A stretch of 64,000 nucleotides of DNA from [Pseudomonas] carboxydohydrogena (GCF_029030725.1 NZ_CP113162.1:186001-250000); one strand, 5' to 3'. Shown: positions 1 to 9,934, counted from the stretch's first letter. Numbers and translations are program-made. The notes: generated from the letters alone by a model not told the origin.

Positions 1-1
1 G

Positions 2-535
2 CACCGCGCGGGAAAACTGAAAACGCCCGACGAGGATCTCGCGCGCCAGCTTTATGACGTGACGCAGGAGGTCTGCGCCGCGCACGGCCTGCCGTCCTAC
101 GAGATTTCCAACCACGCGCGCCCCGGCGCGGAGTGCCGCCACAACCTCGTCTACTGGCGTGGACAGGAATATGCGGGCATCGGTCCCGGCGCGCATGGCC
201 GTCTCGACATCGGCGGCCGCCGTCACGCCACCGCAACCGACAAACGCCCGGAAGCGTGGCTGTTGCGCGTCGAGGACAACGGCCACGGCATCGCGACAGA
301 AGATTTGCTCGACAGCGAACAGCGCGCCGATGAATTTTTGCTGATGGGCCTGCGGCTTGCGGAAGGCATCGATCCGCATCGCTATGCGGCGCTCGCCGGA
401 CGCCCGCTCGATCCGCATCGCATCGCCGCGCTGAAGAACGACGGCGCCATCGTGATGGACGACAACGGGCGGCTGCGCGTGACGCAGGATGGCTTTCCAC
501 TGCTCGATGCCGTCGTCGCCGATCTCGCGGCGTAA
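2..535 (+). CDS. hemW: HemW-like radical SAM heme chaperone, C-terminal part (5' end cut by window)
   Basis: The frame is open from the first bases of the window and ends with TAA at 533-535, so only the last 177 codons are present. The visible part matches the C-terminal half of HemW (the former oxygen-independent coproporphyrinogen oxidase-like family): a GIGPGAHGR motif, the NLVYWRGQEY segment just before it, and a winged C-terminal end. The radical SAM CxxxCxxC cluster lies outside the window. HemW is known to bind heme and pass it to apoproteins in the cytoplasm. It converges on the next gene with a 9-bp gap. In related genomes it usually sits beside rdgB/rph and an LppC-rsmI block, which fits here. 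Confidence 0.9.
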   Translation, partial: HRAGKLKTPDEDLARQLYDVTQEVCAAHGLPSYEISNHARPGAECRHNLVYWRGQEYAGIGPGAHGRLDIGGRRHATATDKRPEAWLLRVEDNGHGIATEDLLDSEQRADEFLLMGLRLAEGIDPHRYAALAGRPLDPHRIAALKNDGAIVMDDNGRLRVTQDGFPLLDAVVADLAA

Positions 536-544
536 TCGTAAAAA

Positions 545-1753
545 TTACGCCCCGAAACTTTTCGGCGAGGCCGACGCGATCTGTCCGCCGCCCGCCGCCA
601 CGCGCAGCACGGCGAGACCGCGCTCGTTGGTGCCGTTGGGACGAAAGCGAAACAGCCCGTCGATGCCGGTGAAGCCCGACACGTTGGTCAATACATCCGG
701 CGAGAAGCGCGGGCCGCCGGAATTCACGCGCGACAAAGCCGCCACCAGCGCCACCGCGTCATAGGCCAGCGTCGCGGTGCGCACCGGGTCCTGTCCGTAT
801 TTGCCGCGATAGCGCTTGGCAAAGGCGCGATACCCGGACGGATCGGGTGCCGCGTAATAACCGCCCTGCAAATGCGGATCGGCGAATACCTTCGGATTGT
901 CCCACAGCCCGGTGCCGAGCAGTTGCACGCGCTTGAGGTCCGCGCCCGCCGCCGCCAGTTGCGATGACAATTGCACCAGCACGTCGCCGTCATCGGCGAG
1001 CAGCAGCGCATCGGCGCTCCCCAGCGCCTGCGCGATGTTGCGCACGGCGGTCTGCACCTGGTTCGGATCGGTGGTGTACTTCTCGAAGGCCACCATGCGC
1101 GCGCCCTTGCGCGGCACGGCCTGCTTGAAGGTGGCCTCGACGACATTGCCGTAAGCGTTTTCCGGCAGCAGCGCCGCAAAGGAGCGCTTACCCGTGCCCG
1201 TGGAATAATCGATGATGCGGCTGACGTCGGTTTCCGGCAGGAAGCTCAACAGATAGACGCCCTGTCCGGCGACGCTGGCGTCGGTGGAAAACGCGATCAC
1301 AGGAATGTTGCGCGGCCGCGCCTGCTGCGCGACGCCCGCCACCGAAAGCCCGAACAGCGGGCCGAGAATGATCTCCGCGCCTTCGCCGAGCGCCTGTTGC
1401 GCGGCGGTCTGCGCGCCCTGCGGCGTGCCGGCATCGTCCTTGATGAGAAGCTGAATGTCGGGATTCTGGAATTCCGCCAACGCCATCTCGGCGGCGTTCT
1501 TCATCGAATTACCGGCGATGCCCGCATTGCCCGCGCCCGACAAAGGCAGGATCAGCCCGACCTTCACCTGCCCCTTGCCGACGGCAATCGCTTCCTGCTG
1601 CGGGCCGGAAGGACCCGGCGGCGGCTGGTCGGTGCCTGTCAGCCCGGACATGCCGGCGCATCCGGCCAGAAGCGGCGCGCCGAGAATGAGCCCGACGGCG
1701 CTGCGGCGGGTGGTCAACAGGCTGGGTTTTGAAGGATGGGTCGGGACCGTCAT
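545..1753 (-). CDS. LppC-like lipoprotein, periplasmic-binding fold (penicillin-binding protein activator family)
   Basis: A protein of about 402 residues with a lipoprotein signal: twin Arg at 16-17, a hydrophobic stretch, and an LAGC lipobox with Cys at 32. The rest is a type-1 periplasmic binding fold (Leu/Ile/Val-receptor-like), with GLILPLSG near residue 65 and a typical two-lobe length. Related proteins next to rsmI-yraN are annotated as LppC or penicillin-binding protein activators, outer-membrane lipoproteins that stimulate peptidoglycan synthases. An amino-acid ABC-transporter receptor is a less likely alternative because no permease or ATPase genes are nearby. ATG at 1753 is preferred over TTG at 1756 because a GAAAGAGAG tract lies just upstream. 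Divergent from rsmI. Confidence 0.8.
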   Translation of the reverse strand: MTVPTHPSKPSLLTTRRSAVGLILGAPLLAGCAGMSGLTGTDQPPPGPSGPQQEAIAVGKGQVKVGLILPLSGAGNAGIAGNSMKNAAEMALAEFQNPDIQLLIKDDAGTPQGAQTAAQQALGEGAEIILGPLFGLSVAGVAQQARPRNIPVIAFSTDASVAGQGVYLLSFLPETDVSRIIDYSTGTGKRSFAALLPENAYGNVVEATFKQAVPRKGARMVAFEKYTTDPNQVQTAVRNIAQALGSADALLLADDGDVLVQLSSQLAAAGADLKRVQLLGTGLWDNPKVFADPHLQGGYYAAPDPSGYRAFAKRYRGKYGQDPVRTATLAYDAVALVAALSRVNSGGPRFSPDVLTNVSGFTGIDGLFRFRPNGTNERGLAVLRVAAGGGQIASASPKSFGA

Positions 1754-1871
1754 CAACTCTCTTTCAGACCGGCTCCCTGATCGGCCCGGACACCATGACG
1801 GACCGATCTGGAGCCAAATTCAGACTTCTTGGCGGCCACCATACGGGAAAACGAAGAATTTGTGACCCCTG

Positions 1872-1954
1872 CGAATTTCCAAGCCCTTGAAATTTCCAAG
1901 TCCCTGGACTTCTCAAGCCTTTGAACTCTGAAGTTTTGGAATTCTGAAGTCCGG
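1872..1954. repeat. Degenerate short tandem repeat in the LppC/rsmI divergent region
   Basis: About five imperfect units of 15-18 bases follow one another. The first two are close copies sharing AATTTCCAAG, and the later ones share TTCTGAAGT or CTCTGAAGT cores. The stretch is AT-richer than its surroundings. It lies between two divergent genes, so it could hold promoter or operator elements; no function is shown. Confidence 0.45.
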
Positions 1955-2014
1955 ATCGTTCATTCCTTGCCCATGCAGCAAGACGATCGCGCGCGGACAG
2001 GCTACACTGTCCGC

Positions 2015-2943
<929 letters not shown>

Positions 2944-2947
<4 letters not shown>

Positions 2948-3339
2948 GCGCGCCGTCCGGAGATTCCGCGGCAGACACCGAACGCGTCACCGCGTTTCAG
3001 ACCGGCCTCTCGGCCGAGCGGCGGGCCTGTCTTTATCTCGCAGCGAAAGGCTACCGCATTCTGGCGCGGCGCTACCGCACGCCGCATGGCGAGATCGACG
3101 TGGTGGCGAAGCGGCGCGCGACGCTGGCATTCGTCGAAGTCAAGGCGCGCAACACGCTCGATGATGCCGCCACCAGCGTCACGCCGCGCCAGCAGCAGCG
3201 CATCGCCGCCGCCGCCTCGCTCTGGCTCGCCGCGCATCCCGACCATGCAAATCTGGACTGCCGATTCGACGTGATACTGATTGCGCCGAGGCGGCTTCCG
3301 CGCCATCTGGAAGCGGCGTTCGAGACTTCCTCATTCTGA
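2944..3339 (+). CDS. yraN: YraN/UPF0102 family nuclease-like protein
   Basis: 131 residues. The protein has the compact restriction-endonuclease-like core of the UPF0102 family, with a PD-(D/E)xK-type constellation at E50, D52 (GEIDVV), E65 and K67 (FVEVKAR). The biological substrate of this family is not established; a nucleic-acid role is inferred from the fold. It starts inside the rsmI stop codon and is followed 31 bases later by gshB. This is the common alphaproteobacterial order. Confidence 0.9.
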
Positions 3340-3370
3340 TAACCGAATTCATCCCACAGCCGGACCGACC

Positions 3371-4312
3371 ATGACCTTGAAAGTTGCCGTTCAGATGGAC
3401 CCGATCGCGCGCATCAACGTGCGCGGCGATTCGACCTTCGCGATGCTGCTCGAAGCGCAGAAGCGCGGACATCAACTGTTCTACTACACGCCGGAGCTTC
3501 TCTCGCTCTCGGGCCGGGATGTGGTCGCGCCGGTGCAGGCCCTGAGCGTGCGCGACGAACCGGGCAACCATTTCACCCTGGGCGACGCCAGACGCACCGA
3601 CATGCAATCCTTCGACGTGGTGCTGTTGCGGCAGGACCCGCCGTTCGATCTCGCCTACGTCACCACCACGCATCTGCTGGAACGCATCCACCCCAGGACG
3701 CTGGTGGTGAACGATCCCAGGAGCGTGCGCGACGCGCCGGAAAAAATCTTCGTGATGGAATTTTCCGACCTGATGACGCCGACGCTGATCTCGCGCGACA
3801 AAGCGGAAATCGAATTGTTCAGGAAAGAACACGGCGACGTGGTGTTCAAGCCGCTCTATGGCCATGGCGGCGCGGCGGTGTTCAGGATCGCCGCGCAGGA
3901 CATGAATTTCGGCTCGCTCTATGATCTCTTCTCGGTCACCTTCCGCGAGCCTTGGGTGGTGCAGAAATTCCTGCCCGGCGTGAAGGCGGGCGACAAGCGC
4001 ATCATTCTCGTGGACGGCGAATTCGCCGGCGCGGTCAACCGCGTTCCGGCACCGGACGATCTGCGCTCGAACATGGTGCGCGGCGGCGCCGCCAAGGCGA
4101 CCGACCTCACCCCCCGGGAGCGCGAGATCTGCGAACGCGTCGGCCCCAGCCTGAAGGAAAAGGGCCTTTTATTCGTCGGCCTCGACGTGATCGACGGCCA
4201 TCTCACCGAGATCAACGTCACCTCGCCGACCGGTATTCGCGCCATCGCCAATCTCGGCGGGCCGGACGTTGCCGCCCATATCTGGAATGCCATCGAGGCG
4301 CGGCGACGATAG
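3371..4312 (+). CDS. gshB: Glutathione synthetase
   Basis: 313 residues, the usual length for prokaryotic GshB. It joins gamma-glutamylcysteine and glycine with ATP in the cytoplasm. The N-terminal substrate domain starts [12 protein letters not shown], and the ATP-grasp part carries KPLYGHGG and, near the end, [11 protein letters not shown], which are typical of the family. The frame is open upstream to 3281 inside yraN, but homology and length support ATG 3371, which follows CCGACC without a strong Shine-Dalgarno sequence and is probably coupled to yraN. The stop codon is followed at once by seven T residues, with no clear stem before them. Confidence 0.95.
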   Translation: MTLKVAVQMDPIARINVRGDSTFAMLLEAQKRGHQLFYYTPELLSLSGRDVVAPVQALSVRDEPGNHFTLGDARRTDMQSFDVVLLRQDPPFDLAYVTTTHLLERIHPRTLVVNDPRSVRDAPEKIFVMEFSDLMTPTLISRDKAEIELFRKEHGDVVFKPLYGHGGAAVFRIAAQDMNFGSLYDLFSVTFREPWVVQKFLPGVKAGDKRIILVDGEFAGAVNRVPAPDDLRSNMVRGGAAKATDLTPREREICERVGPSLKEKGLLFVGLDVIDGHLTEINVTSPTGIRAIANLGGPDVAAHIWNAIEARRR

Positions 4313-4343
4313 TTTTTTTCGATTCCACTTTAAGGAATTACTG

Positions 4344-4363
4344 ATAATCATCTGCCAGATTAT
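4344..4363. promoter_or_regulatory. Inverted repeat ATAATC-N8-GATTAT between gshB and the PAS gene
   Basis: A perfect 6-bp inverted repeat with an 8-base spacer, in an AT-rich 117-bp gap. It has the size of a dimeric-repressor site and is too weak a stem for a terminator. It lies about 70 bases before the PAS-protein start. No regulator can be named. Confidence 0.3.
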
Positions 4364-4429
4364 TGCCCGCCCTTATCTTGGGTTTATTGCTGGTAAGCGG
4401 CGCCGTCTTTAATTGCAGATTGTTGATTT

Positions 4430-5248
4430 ATGTCCCTCGAGGTTTTCAGCGGCACATCGATTCCGCGCGAGCTCACGACGGCCGCGATGGAATTCCTGTG
4501 GGCCAAATGGAAAACCTTGCAGGCGACCGGCGACCTGACATTGCAGCGCCTCACCGAGGAATCGAACTATCCGCTGCGTGAGAACCTCGTCTACCTGATG
4601 ACCACGGGCGACGACTTCGTCTACACCTATGTCGGCGGCGCCGTGCAGAAGGCGATCGGCCGCGATCGCGCCGGGGTCCTGCTGTCGGCCAGCGGCAATC
4701 CGATGAGCCGCGAATACGCGCAGGTCTATCGCAAGGTCGCCGACAACCTGATCCCCGCCTGCCTGCGCTACACGCTGCCGACCACGCAGAACGGCAAGAT
4801 CTGGCAGCGCCTGGTGCTGCCGGTCCCGATCGCCGAGGCGGCCGTCTGCCTTGTGGTCTATTCGGAACTGATCGATCACCACCGGGAAGTCTACGACCAG
4901 TTGTTCAAGACCGCGCCGGACGCCATGGTAGTGGCCTGCCCGATCGCCAACGATGTCGGCCACACCAAGGATGGCTGGATCATCATGATGAACGACCGCG
5001 CCCGCGAGATGCTGAACTTCACCGGCAGCATCGGCAATCTGCGCCTCTCCCAGGTACCGCAATTCGCCGGGATCGACGTCTGGGGCCGGCTCTACGGCCC
5101 GAAGGCCGCCCACGAGGCGATCCCGATTTCCGCTGCCGGTTTCGATATCGAGCTGATGCGCTTTCCGCACGTTTTCGGCCTGAAACTGCGGCCCAGGATG
5201 CCGAATCTCGCGGCCGGGAATGTGACTCTGGCGCCTGCCGGAGCCTGA
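4430..5248 (+). CDS. PAS-fold domain protein of unknown function
   Basis: 272 residues, soluble, no signal peptide or membrane segment. The region around residues 60-150 (VYTYVGGAVQKAIGRDRAG and following) resembles the PAS_5-type sensory domain found in many small alphaproteobacterial proteins. A second sensory-like segment follows (FKTAPDAMVVA and WIIMMNDRAREML, about 163-205). No kinase, cyclase or DNA-binding output domain is visible, so it may act through a partner protein. It stands alone between gshB and the ComM-like gene, in the same direction as both. Function is inferred from fold resemblance only. Confidence 0.6.
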   Translation: MSLEVFSGTSIPRELTTAAMEFLWAKWKTLQATGDLTLQRLTEESNYPLRENLVYLMTTGDDFVYTYVGGAVQKAIGRDRAGVLLSASGNPMSREYAQVYRKVADNLIPACLRYTLPTTQNGKIWQRLVLPVPIAEAAVCLVVYSELIDHHREVYDQLFKTAPDAMVVACPIANDVGHTKDGWIIMMNDRAREMLNFTGSIGNLRLSQVPQFAGIDVWGRLYGPKAAHEAIPISAAGFDIELMRFPHVFGLKLRPRMPNLAAGNVTLAPAGA

Positions 5249-5289
5249 GTCTTTCAGGTCACACAATCTGCATTTGTTCTTTTAATGTT

Positions 5290-5318
5290 CTTGCACTGAT
5301 CCGCCAAAGGGGTAGAGT
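5290..5318 (+). promoter_or_regulatory. Candidate sigma-70 promoter for the ComM/YifB gene
   Basis: CTTGCA and TAGAGT separated by exactly 17 bases. The -35 fits the alphaproteobacterial form CTTGAC; the -10 is a partial match. The start codon at 5353 would give a leader of about 28 bases, including GAGGTG at a normal distance. Confidence 0.4.
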
Positions 5319-5352
5319 TCCACCAGTTCGTTTCGGCGAGGTGGGCTTTCGG

Positions 5353-6891
5353 ATGGTTCAGCACGTCTCCACCATGGCCTTTGAGGGCATCGAGGCGCGC
5401 GCCGTCGATGTCCAGGTGCAGGTCGCGCCGGGGCTGCCCGCTTTCTCCATCGTCGGGCTGCCGGACAAGGCCGTCTCCGAAGCCCGCGAGCGCGTTCGCG
5501 CGGCGCTGATCGCCTCGGGCCTTGCGCTGCCCGCGCGCCGCATCACCGTCAATCTCGCGCCAGCCGATCTGCCGAAGGAAGGCAGCCATTACGATCTGCC
5601 CATCGCGCTCGGCCTGATGGCGGCGATCGGCGCGATCCCGCCCGACGCGCTGGCGGATTTCACCGTGCTCGGCGAACTCGGCCTCGACGGCTCGATTGCG
5701 TCTGTCGCGGGCGTGCTGCCCGCCGCGATCGGCGCCAACGCGCGCGAGCACGGGCTGATCTGCCCGGCGGCCTGCGGCGCGGAAGCCGCATGGGCCAGCC
5801 CCGATCTCGATATCGTCGCCGCAGGCTCGCTCATTCAGATCGCCAATCACTTCAAGGGCACGCAGGTGCTGTCGCGCCCCGAACCGAGGATCGCCGAGCA
5901 GACAAGCGAGACGCTCGATCTGCGCGACATCAAGGGGCAGGAAAGCGCCAAGCGCGCACTGGAGATCGCCGCCGCGGGCGGACATCACCTGTTGATGGTC
6001 GGCGCGGCAGGCGCGGGCAAATCGATGCTCGCCGCGCGTCTGCCCTCGATCCTGCCGCCGCTGTCGCCGTCCGAATTGCTGGAAATTTCGATGATCGCCT
6101 CCGTCGCCGGACAGATCGACGGCGGCGCGCTGACATCGAAGCGGCCGTTTCGCGCGCCGCATCATTCCGCAAGCATGGCCGCCCTCACCGGCGGCGGCAT
6201 GCGCGCCAGGCCCGGCGAGATTTCGCTCGCCCATCACGGCGTGTTGTTCCTCGACGAACTGCCGGAATTCGACGCGCGCGTGCTCGATTCGCTGCGCCAG
6301 CCGCTGGAAAACGGCGAAGTCTCGGTGTCGCGCGCCAATCACCGCCTGACCTATCCCGCCCGCTTCATGCTGGTGGCGGCGATGAATCCATGCCGCTGCG
6401 GCCATGCCTATGAGCCGGGTTACTCCTGCAAGCGCGGGCGCGTCGATCGTTGCAGCGCCGATTATCAGGCGCGGCTGTCGGGGCCCTTGCTCGACCGCAT
6501 CGACCTGCGCATCGAGGTACCTGCGGTGACCGCCGCCGATCTGATCCTGCCGCCGCCGGCGGAGGGATCGCGCGAGGTCGCGGCGCGCGTCGCCGCCGCG
6601 CGCGACATCCAGCTCAAGCGCTACGCGGCGCTCGGCCTGCCGCAGATCCGCACCAATGCGGAAGCGCCTGCCTCCGTGCTGGAGGAGATCGCCACGCTCG
6701 ATACGCAAGGCTCCACGCTGATGCGCGAAGCCGCCGACAGCATGCGGCTGTCGGCGCGCGGCTATCATCGCGTGCTGCGGGTGGCGCGCACGCTCGCCGA
6801 TCTCGACGGCGCGGACAGGATCGGCCGCGTGCATCTCGCCGAGGCGCTGTCGTACCGCGTGCTCGCCGAGGACCTGCAACGCGCCGCCTGA
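5353..6891 (+). CDS. comM: YifB/ComM family Mg-chelatase-like AAA+ ATPase
   Basis: 512 residues. Three parts are visible in order: an N-terminal ChlI/Lon-like domain (APGLPAFSIVGLPD), a central AAA+ module with Walker A GAAGAGKS at 217-224 and Walker B VLFLDELPEF at 297-306, and the C-terminal Mg-chelatase domain with a Cys-rich NPCRCGH...CKRGRVDRC segment. ComM is known in naturally transformable bacteria as a hexameric helicase that promotes branch migration; in many other bacteria its role is unproven. GTG 5341 is in frame, but ATG 5353 has a GAGGTG Shine-Dalgarno sequence nine bases upstream. It is not a true magnesium chelatase: no bchD/bchH partner is nearby. Confidence 0.92.
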   Translation: MVQHVSTMAFEGIEARAVDVQVQVAPGLPAFSIVGLPDKAVSEARERVRAALIASGLALPARRITVNLAPADLPKEGSHYDLPIALGLMAAIGAIPPDALADFTVLGELGLDGSIASVAGVLPAAIGANAREHGLICPAACGAEAAWASPDLDIVAAGSLIQIANHFKGTQVLSRPEPRIAEQTSETLDLRDIKGQESAKRALEIAAAGGHHLLMVGAAGAGKSMLAARLPSILPPLSPSELLEISMIASVAGQIDGGALTSKRPFRAPHHSASMAALTGGGMRARPGEISLAHHGVLFLDELPEFDARVLDSLRQPLENGEVSVSRANHRLTYPARFMLVAAMNPCRCGHAYEPGYSCKRGRVDRCSADYQARLSGPLLDRIDLRIEVPAVTAADLILPPPAEGSREVAARVAAARDIQLKRYAALGLPQIRTNAEAPASVLEEIATLDTQGSTLMREAADSMRLSARGYHRVLRVARTLADLDGADRIGRVHLAEALSYRVLAEDLQRAA

Positions 6892-6978
6892 TAACGCGAA
6901 AGTAACGATCGCTCTTTACACTTTACGAACCATGGCCGCAGTCCGGCCTGTTGTAGTGTAAGCGTTGAGTAGCGTTCC

Positions 6979-7458
6979 ATGTTGCATCTTCGAATGCTGG
7001 CGTCAGCCATTCCTCTCCTCGCCGTCGGCGTTCTGGCGGGCGGACAATTCACTTCCGCCTCGCAACCCTGCATCGCAATCGGACACACCTCCGTGCAGCT
7101 CGCCACCGCACCGTGGCAGTCGCCGCAGCATGTCTCCTTCACCGACGATGCCAACCGCGCCACCGTGCGCGTGCAGCTCGTCGATCGCCCCGAGCTTGCG
7201 GACTTCGCGGTGGCCGACGATGTCGATGCGTCCGCCGATGCCACGCCCACCCGCAAGGGCTGCCCGATCACGGCGGCGACGCGCTATGTCACCATCGCCG
7301 CCCACGAAAAAGCATCCGAGCCGGTCATCTATCTGTCGGAACAGCCCGGCGATTATCGCCTCTATGTCAATTCAACCAGGGTCTCGATCCGCGATGCGGC
7401 AGCGCTGCTGATCGGAGCCGCGCCACGCCCCGGCAAGCTGGTCCTGTCCCAGCTTTAA
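6979..7458 (+). CDS. Hypothetical secreted protein
   Basis: 159 residues with a clear Sec signal peptide: positively charged start, hydrophobic core at about 6-22, likely cleavage near residue 28. The mature part is about 130 residues, acidic, with two Cys (PCIAIG and KGCPIT) that could form a disulfide, and a beta-rich look. I recognise no domain. It lies 120 bases before, and in the same direction as, the hybrid kinase gene, so the two may form a unit in which this protein affects signal input; that is inference only. Upstream, TTACACT (6916-6922) and AGTGTAA (6955-6961) form a spaced inverted repeat. Confidence 0.7.
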   Translation: MLHLRMLASAIPLLAVGVLAGGQFTSASQPCIAIGHTSVQLATAPWQSPQHVSFTDDANRATVRVQLVDRPELADFAVADDVDASADATPTRKGCPITAATRYVTIAAHEKASEPVIYLSEQPGDYRLYVNSTRVSIRDAAALLIGAAPRPGKLVLSQL

Positions 7459-7578
7459 GGATTCATTAGCCATCTTTTCATCTCGCGCGGCGAGAGACCG
7501 CCGCCTCAAGCCATTCGCAAGGGAGGGGCGGCAGTCTTTCCTTCAAATGAGCGAGGCGACGACAACGGGGATGCGGCC

Positions 7579-9810
7579 ATGAACACTGGCGGAATGAAGC
7601 GTTTGAAGGCACGGCTGCGCCGGTTTTCCCGCCGCCACCGCCGGATCGTGAGCGCCATCCGCCTGTCCATGATCTTCTTCGCCACGTTCGGCGGCGGTTA
7701 CGGTTTCGTGCGTGGCAGCCTGTCGCCATCGGCGAATTACGATCCGCAGACGTTCGCCGTCGGCATCAGCTTCCTGTTCGCGCTCGCCTGCCTCGCGCTC
7801 GCCATCCTGAGCATGCGGATGCGCTGGCTGAGGAAGAGCATGCGCAAGGTCTCGCTTCACAACGAGGCGCTGATCGATCGCAACTGGGAACTGAAGGAGG
7901 CCGAGGAGCGCGCGCGCAGCCTGTTCGAATCGCAAAGCGATCTTGTCGTGCTGCGCGATGCGCGCAAGCGTCTCACCTTCGTCAACGACACCTTCTGCGC
8001 CTATGCCGGCAAGCCGCGCGCGGAGCTGATCGGCAGCAATTACTGTCTGCCGGTAATCGAACAGGGCGACGACGCCACCGAATCCGGCGGCACCCGCATC
8101 CACGACCAGAAAGCGCAGACCGCGTTCGGTCCGCGCTGGATCGCCTGGCGCGAAACCCTCATCCGCCCTCACGCCAATGAGTCCGCCGAATTCCAGTGCG
8201 TCGGCCGCGACGTCACCGACCGCGCCGAGAGCGAACACGCGCTCGGCCTTGCCCGCGATCACGCCGTCTCGGCCAACCGCGCCAAATCGAAATTCCTCGC
8301 GGTCGCCTCGCACGAAATCCGCACGCCGCTCAACGGCATCCTCGGCATGAGCGCCTTGCTGCTCGACACCCCGCTGAACCCCGAGCAGGCCGCCTACGCC
8401 AAGGCGGTGAAGACCTCCGGCGAGGCGCTGATGTCGCTCGTCGAGGAACTGCTGGATTTCTCCAAGATCGAGGCGGGCAAGATCGACCTCGAACATCGCC
8501 CCTTCCATCTCGCCGGCATGATCGAGGAGATCACCGAATTGCTCGCCCCGCGCGCGCAGGCGCGGCGGATCGAGATCGCCTGCTATATCGACGAGCGCCT
8601 GCCGCTCGAGGTGACGGGCGATGCGGCGCGGCTGCGGCAGGTGCTGCTGAACCTCGCCAGCAATGCCGTGAAATTCACCTCGAAGGGCGGCGTCGCCCTG
8701 ATCGTCGAGCCGGGGATCTGGCCCAACGAAATCAGCTTTATGGTGCGCGATACCGGCATCGGCATCCCGCCGGACGCGCAGCAACGGATTTTCCGCGAGT
8801 TCGAGCAGGCCGACGAACACATCGCGCTCCAATACGGCGGCTCGGGGCTTGGCCTCGCCATCAGCGAGCGCATCGTGCGCCGGATGGGCGGCCGCATCGC
8901 ACTGGAGAGCGTGCCCGGCGAGGGCACGACCTTCGAAGTCTCGATTCCGTTGCAGGCTTCCGACACTTCGGCGATGACCACATGGCGCACGCCGGATCTC
9001 ACCGGCAAGGCCGTGATGGTGGTGATGCCGCAGACCATCGGCGCATCGCTGGTGACGCGGCGGCTGGGGCGCTGGGGCGCACAGACCTGCGAGACATCCG
9101 ACCTCGCCGTCGCCGAGGCGCTGCTGCCTGAGCGCGCATGGCACGCCGTCATTATCGACCACGCACTGGGCGCGGACGCCGTGCAGGCCCTCGGCGAACG
9201 CGCGATCTCCCACGCGACGCACCGTCTCGCGATGTTCACGCCCGCGGAGCGCCACGACCTGCGGCCCGCCGAAATGGCGGCCTTCACCGGCTACCTCGTC
9301 AAGCCGGTGCGCGCGGCCTCGCTGGCGGCGCGGCTCGCACCGGAAACGACGTTCGTGCCGGAACTGCCGGACGATCCCGAGACCGCGCGGACGCCTGCCG
9401 CGCCGAAGAAACTTTCGATTCTCGTCGCCGAGGACAACGAGATCAACGCGCTGCTGATGCGCTCTCTGCTGACCAGGCTCGGCCATCAGCCGGTGATCTG
9501 CATCAACGGCCGCGAGGCTCTGGAATCCTGGATCGCGGCGGAGACGGCGGGCGCGCGTTACGATGTCGTGCTGATGGACGTGCAGATGCCCGAGATGAAC
9601 GGCATCGAGGCGACGCGGATGATCCGCGCCCGCGAATCGGAGCGCGGCCTGTCGCGCACCAAAATTCTGGCGCTGACCGCCAACACGCTGGTCGAGGACC
9701 GCTATGCCTGCTTCGAGGCGGGAATGGACGGCTTCCTCGTCAAGCCGCTGGACCGCGAGAAACTCGCGCAGGCTTTGAGCGACATCGTTCCGGCACACCT
9801 CGCCGCCTGA
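7579..9810 (+). CDS. Membrane-bound hybrid sensor histidine kinase
   Basis: 743 residues. Order: two N-terminal membrane helices (about 25-45 and 57-75), a short coiled coil, a PAS domain (about 112-215), a dimerisation/phosphoacceptor domain with FLAVASHEIRTPLNG (His245), an HATPase_c domain with the N, G1 (DTGIGIPPD) and G2 (GGSGLGLAI) boxes, then a receiver-like segment (about 473-590), and finally a canonical receiver with acidic VAEDNE and phospho-acceptor Asp667 in VVLMDVQMPEMNG. The middle receiver-like segment lacks the usual acidic pair (VMVVMPQ), so it is probably a pseudoreceiver. No Hpt or response-regulator gene adjoins it, so its output partner is elsewhere. Input signal unknown. 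Confidence 0.93.
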   Translation: MNTGGMKRLKARLRRFSRRHRRIVSAIRLSMIFFATFGGGYGFVRGSLSPSANYDPQTFAVGISFLFALACLALAILSMRMRWLRKSMRKVSLHNEALIDRNWELKEAEERARSLFESQSDLVVLRDARKRLTFVNDTFCAYAGKPRAELIGSNYCLPVIEQGDDATESGGTRIHDQKAQTAFGPRWIAWRETLIRPHANESAEFQCVGRDVTDRAESEHALGLARDHAVSANRAKSKFLAVASHEIRTPLNGILGMSALLLDTPLNPEQAAYAKAVKTSGEALMSLVEELLDFSKIEAGKIDLEHRPFHLAGMIEEITELLAPRAQARRIEIACYIDERLPLEVTGDAARLRQVLLNLASNAVKFTSKGGVALIVEPGIWPNEISFMVRDTGIGIPPDAQQRIFREFEQADEHIALQYGGSGLGLAISERIVRRMGGRIALESVPGEGTTFEVSIPLQASDTSAMTTWRTPDLTGKAVMVVMPQTIGASLVTRRLGRWGAQTCETSDLAVAEALLPERAWHAVIIDHALGADAVQALGERAISHATHRLAMFTPAERHDLRPAEMAAFTGYLVKPVRAASLAARLAPETTFVPELPDDPETARTPAAPKKLSILVAEDNEINALLMRSLLTRLGHQPVICINGREALESWIAAETAGARYDVVLMDVQMPEMNGIEATRMIRARESERGLSRTKILALTANTLVEDRYACFEAGMDGFLVKPLDREKLAQALSDIVPAHLAA

Positions 9811-9847
9811 TCTGTCATCGAAACGTCGCATGCGGACCTGGCCGCCG

Positions 9848-9881
9848 CTGTCATAAAACCATTGGACTAGGCGTGCTTAAT
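9848..9881 (+). promoter_or_regulatory. Candidate Pho box and -10 element for olsB
   Basis: CTGTCATAAAACCATTGG at 9848-9865 matches the first ten positions of the PhoB box (CTGTCATAWA, then WCTGTCAY) exactly; the second half is weak. Ten bases later CTTAAT (9876-9881) can serve as -10, the normal layout of PhoB-activated promoters. A second CTGTCAT half-site lies at 9812-9818. Phosphate control of ornithine-lipid synthesis is known in other rhizobia. Confidence 0.45.
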
Positions 9882-9934
9882 CCGCCGCGAAACCGCTTCT
9901 GACCGATTCGAAAGAAGCGCCGCGGGGAAGAAGG

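Noticed and set aside
5254-6879. Long antisense frame opposite comM
   Set aside because: Same reason: low-complexity Arg/Gly/His-rich product, no start signal, no homology.
7543-9831. Very long open frame (762 codons) antisense to the hybrid kinase
   Set aside because: Arg/His/Asp-rich translation without any domain, fully opposite a gene with clear motifs; a product of high-GC codon bias.
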